Source: Nymphaea colorata
Taxonomy: Eukaryota > Streptophyta > Magnoliopsida > Nymphaeales > Nymphaeaceae
Assembly: GCF_008831285.2 (NCBI RefSeq)
Contig: NC_045148.1
Coordinates: 11,388,183-11,452,182 of the forward strand
DNA: 64,000 nucleotides
Direction of reading: 5' to 3'
A model generated the notes under the pieces. The model worked only from the letters and a program-made list of their open reading frames with translations, was not told the origin of the DNA and made no database searches. This document shows positions 61,890 through 64,000 of the stretch, piece after piece (within the stretch, counting starts at the first letter, position 1; the number at the start of each line of letters is the position of its first letter). The position numbers and the translations under genes were made by a program.

Positions 61890-63990
61890 CCATTTTAAGG
61901 TTCCTGTGGAGTCCGGCCTTGGCAAATTTCAAGTAGGACAACTCGATTCCTCCAAGTCTCCTCTACCGAGTGAGCGAGCATCATTCCTGAAGCAACTTTG
62001 CATTTAACATTACACCTGATTTTCTTCCAGCTTGAGGATAGACTGTGCCAGGTCCAAGAGCCCTCCCTTCTCTCATTTCTAGACCACGAACTGTTGGACC
62101 ATTTCAAGTATCTCCCTGCAATCCACTTGAGCAGAAGAGAGTTAAGGTTAACAGTCTTACAAAATCTGGCAGGTAACTGGACGGAATTGATTTCGTCCAT
62201 CCTTTTTAATCCAATGCCGTCTTCGAGAATGGTTTTGGTGAGACTGTAGCAACTTCTGCGCTCCCAAGGAGAATCAGCCCATAAGAACGCCGCCTTCCAA
62301 CTTGATGATGGTGGCTTTAAGAAAAGGGGAAGCCTGCATTCAGAAGGAGATCAAAAACCCGAAATTGTGCTTGATAAGACAAGATCTACCTGCAAAAGAA
62401 AGAAGGTCAGTTTTCCAGCTGGTTTAGTTTCTCTCCATTTTTAGAGAGAGGTCTGTTAACGTTCCTCCTTAAAGAGGGTCGGCAAATAACAAGAGATCTT
62501 TAACAAATAACAAGAGATCATCGGCGAACCTCGAGGGAGATTCTTCACACAACTAGTTAAAATGATCTCCTTCTCAGCAATTCCGCCATTCATATCCCTG
62601 GCAACCATCTCCATGACAATAAGAAACAAGTATGAAGAGAGCAGATCACACTGTCTGAGACTCCGACCACTTTTGAACGTCATACCCTCCACGCCATTAT
62701 CGAGCATCGAGAAGGTGGGTGAGGCAACGCATTTCATAGTAGTGAGCCTAATCCAACTGTTGGGAAAGACCAAGCAAGCATGCATGCTATTAGCAAGAAA
62801 GCTCCACGACACCCTGTCATAGGCCTTATAATTTAAGGCAAAAGGACTCATCCTTTCTAGAGCTAAGAAGGTCCACCACATCATTAGCTAGGGCGATACG
62901 GTCGTGGATAAGTCTGTTCTTAATGAAAGCCCCCTACTGCTCACCTATCATGCAGGCGAGGATATTTTGAAGTCCAGCAACGATTACCTTGAAGATGCTG
63001 TTACAAAGAGCACGGAGCCTGGAATCTTGGATCCGCATTGCGCCTCCCACCTTTTAGGAATGAGCATGATGATAGTGTGGTTGATACTAATGACGAGTTT
63101 CCCAGTCCTAAAGAAGTCCGCTACAGCTTTAGCCACATCCGGCCCTATGATCCCCCAAAGATCTTGATAGAAATAATTTGGAATCCCGTCCAGTCCGGCT
63201 GCGCTATGACGGTCCAAAGAGAAAACGACCCTCTTAACCTCTCAACCGCTCTCCCACCTGCAATTCCTGAATTCCGGTTTTCAATCTGCCAACCCTTAGA
63301 GATAGCTTGGAAGAAGCTCGTGTTGCGGAAGCCTTCCCGGAGCCAGCACAACTTAGATCTGTCACGCCAGTAAATTCCTCCATGAGAAGCATGTGATTCA
63401 GCTCCACCTCCTCCCAAAGAGAGTGGTTGCCCTTTTCTAAGTCTGCCTACAGACTTTCGAGCTTACCAGTCAAGGCCTTCACCCGCGTAGTCATGGCGTT
63501 CAGATTGGCTTTGACCCTACCAAGATTGATAACTGAAAGGATTGGGCAGCCGTGGCAAGGTTGAGTCCAAACTTGTTTAATTATATCAACGACAAGGGAA
63601 TTAGAGAGACAAGGCCTGAAAATTTTGAAACAACGGGCAGAGGGGAAGTGGGGTCCTTGATAGTGAAAACGAGAGCTTTGTGATCTGAACAAGCTTTTCT
63701 TTTCGTTTTCAAAGAACCGGGCACCCATCAATCCAAAGGTGATTGACTAAGCACCAGTCGAGTTTGCACATTATTCTGTCATTTCCCCCTCGGTGGCTGG
63801 ACCAGGTGTAAGCGCTGTCTGGATCAGCCACTTCCGTCAGCCTACATTCCTCCAAAAACGCTCCGAACCTATACTACATGACTGAAATGAAGCAAGCAAG
63901 TCGGCCAGTGCGGATTTCATTGCATTGAGGTCAGATACCATACTTGTAGCTTGCTTGAAAGCAAGAGAGAAGAAAAAAAGAAGCAACACA
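61890..63990 (-). pseudogene. Decayed LINE (non-LTR retrotransposon) ORF2
   Basis: Read on the minus strand from the window edge inward, successive frames give the endonuclease C terminus (TWSSHRGGNDRIM, KLDWCLVNHLW). The segment before the RT follows (RDRSKLCWLREGFRNTSFF), then the RT N-terminal block (HSAAGLDGIPNYFYQDLWGI, INHTIIMLIPK) and FIKNRLIHDRIALANDVV. Next come YKAYDRVSWSFL, SLRQCDLLSSYLFLIVMEM, the catalytic FADDLLLF near 62500, the LSFAGRSCLIK thumb region near 62400 and a zf-RVT-like tail (DGIGLKRM, LLLKWIAG) near 62100-62230. Several frameshifts separate these, so it cannot encode a working protein. An AGATCTCTTGTTATTTG unit is duplicated directly after the FADD box. The 5' part lies beyond the window. 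Confidence 0.85.
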
Positions 63991-64000
63991 ACATAATAAA

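Noticed and set aside
1-64000. CRISPR arrays, operons or phage-like defence clusters
   Set aside because: The window is plant nuclear DNA. The direct repeats seen are microsatellites, minisatellites or LTRs and lack spacer architecture.

Overview
The window is nuclear DNA from a flowering plant. It shows spliced genes with GT-AG introns, plant-specific families (MYB-CC factor, F-box/kelch protein), Ty1/copia, Ty3/gypsy and LINE retroelements, and many (AT)n, (CT)n and (AC)n microsatellites. I cannot place it more finely than angiosperm from the sequence alone.

Layout. At 935-2176 (-) lies an intronless, GC-rich peroxisomal-type sarcosine oxidase whose last codons sit inside a 100-bp tandem repeat. 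From 6033 to 29172 (-) a single 23-kb gene encodes DNA ligase IV in 27 exons (1188 residues by my splice model), including a 7-nt microexon. Its intron 6 carries a complete antisense Ty1/copia element (18687-23957), with 286-bp LTRs, a 5-bp target duplication, a primer binding site and a polypurine tract. Two related AT-rich elements, at least one with terminal inverted repeats, lie in introns 2 and 5. A 1.5-kb divergent spacer separates LIG4 from a 10-exon (+) gene for a plastid-type FMN-binding split-barrel protein (30680-37144). Next come a 6-exon MYB-CC transcription factor (37926-40802, -), about 11 kb of repeat-rich spacer, and a two-exon F-box/kelch gene (52199-55224, +). The last 7 kb is a graveyard of a frameshifted Ty3/gypsy element (about 56755-61505, +) and a decayed LINE on the minus strand (about 61890 to the window end).

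How the genes relate. The five host genes are unrelated housekeeping or regulatory functions: peroxisomal amine oxidation, end joining of DNA breaks, plastid FMN/tetrapyrrole-type protein, phosphate-response-type transcription factor, and SCF ubiquitin-ligase adaptor. They do not form a pathway. From memory, the split-barrel and F-box/kelch genes are also near neighbours in Arabidopsis (At1g51560/At1g51550), which would make this an old syntenic block.

All exon borders were worked out by hand from splice sites, phase continuity and family similarity; every junction in the four spliced genes keeps the reading frame. UTR ends and polyadenylation sites were not determined. No operon, CRISPR array or convincing RNA gene was seen.
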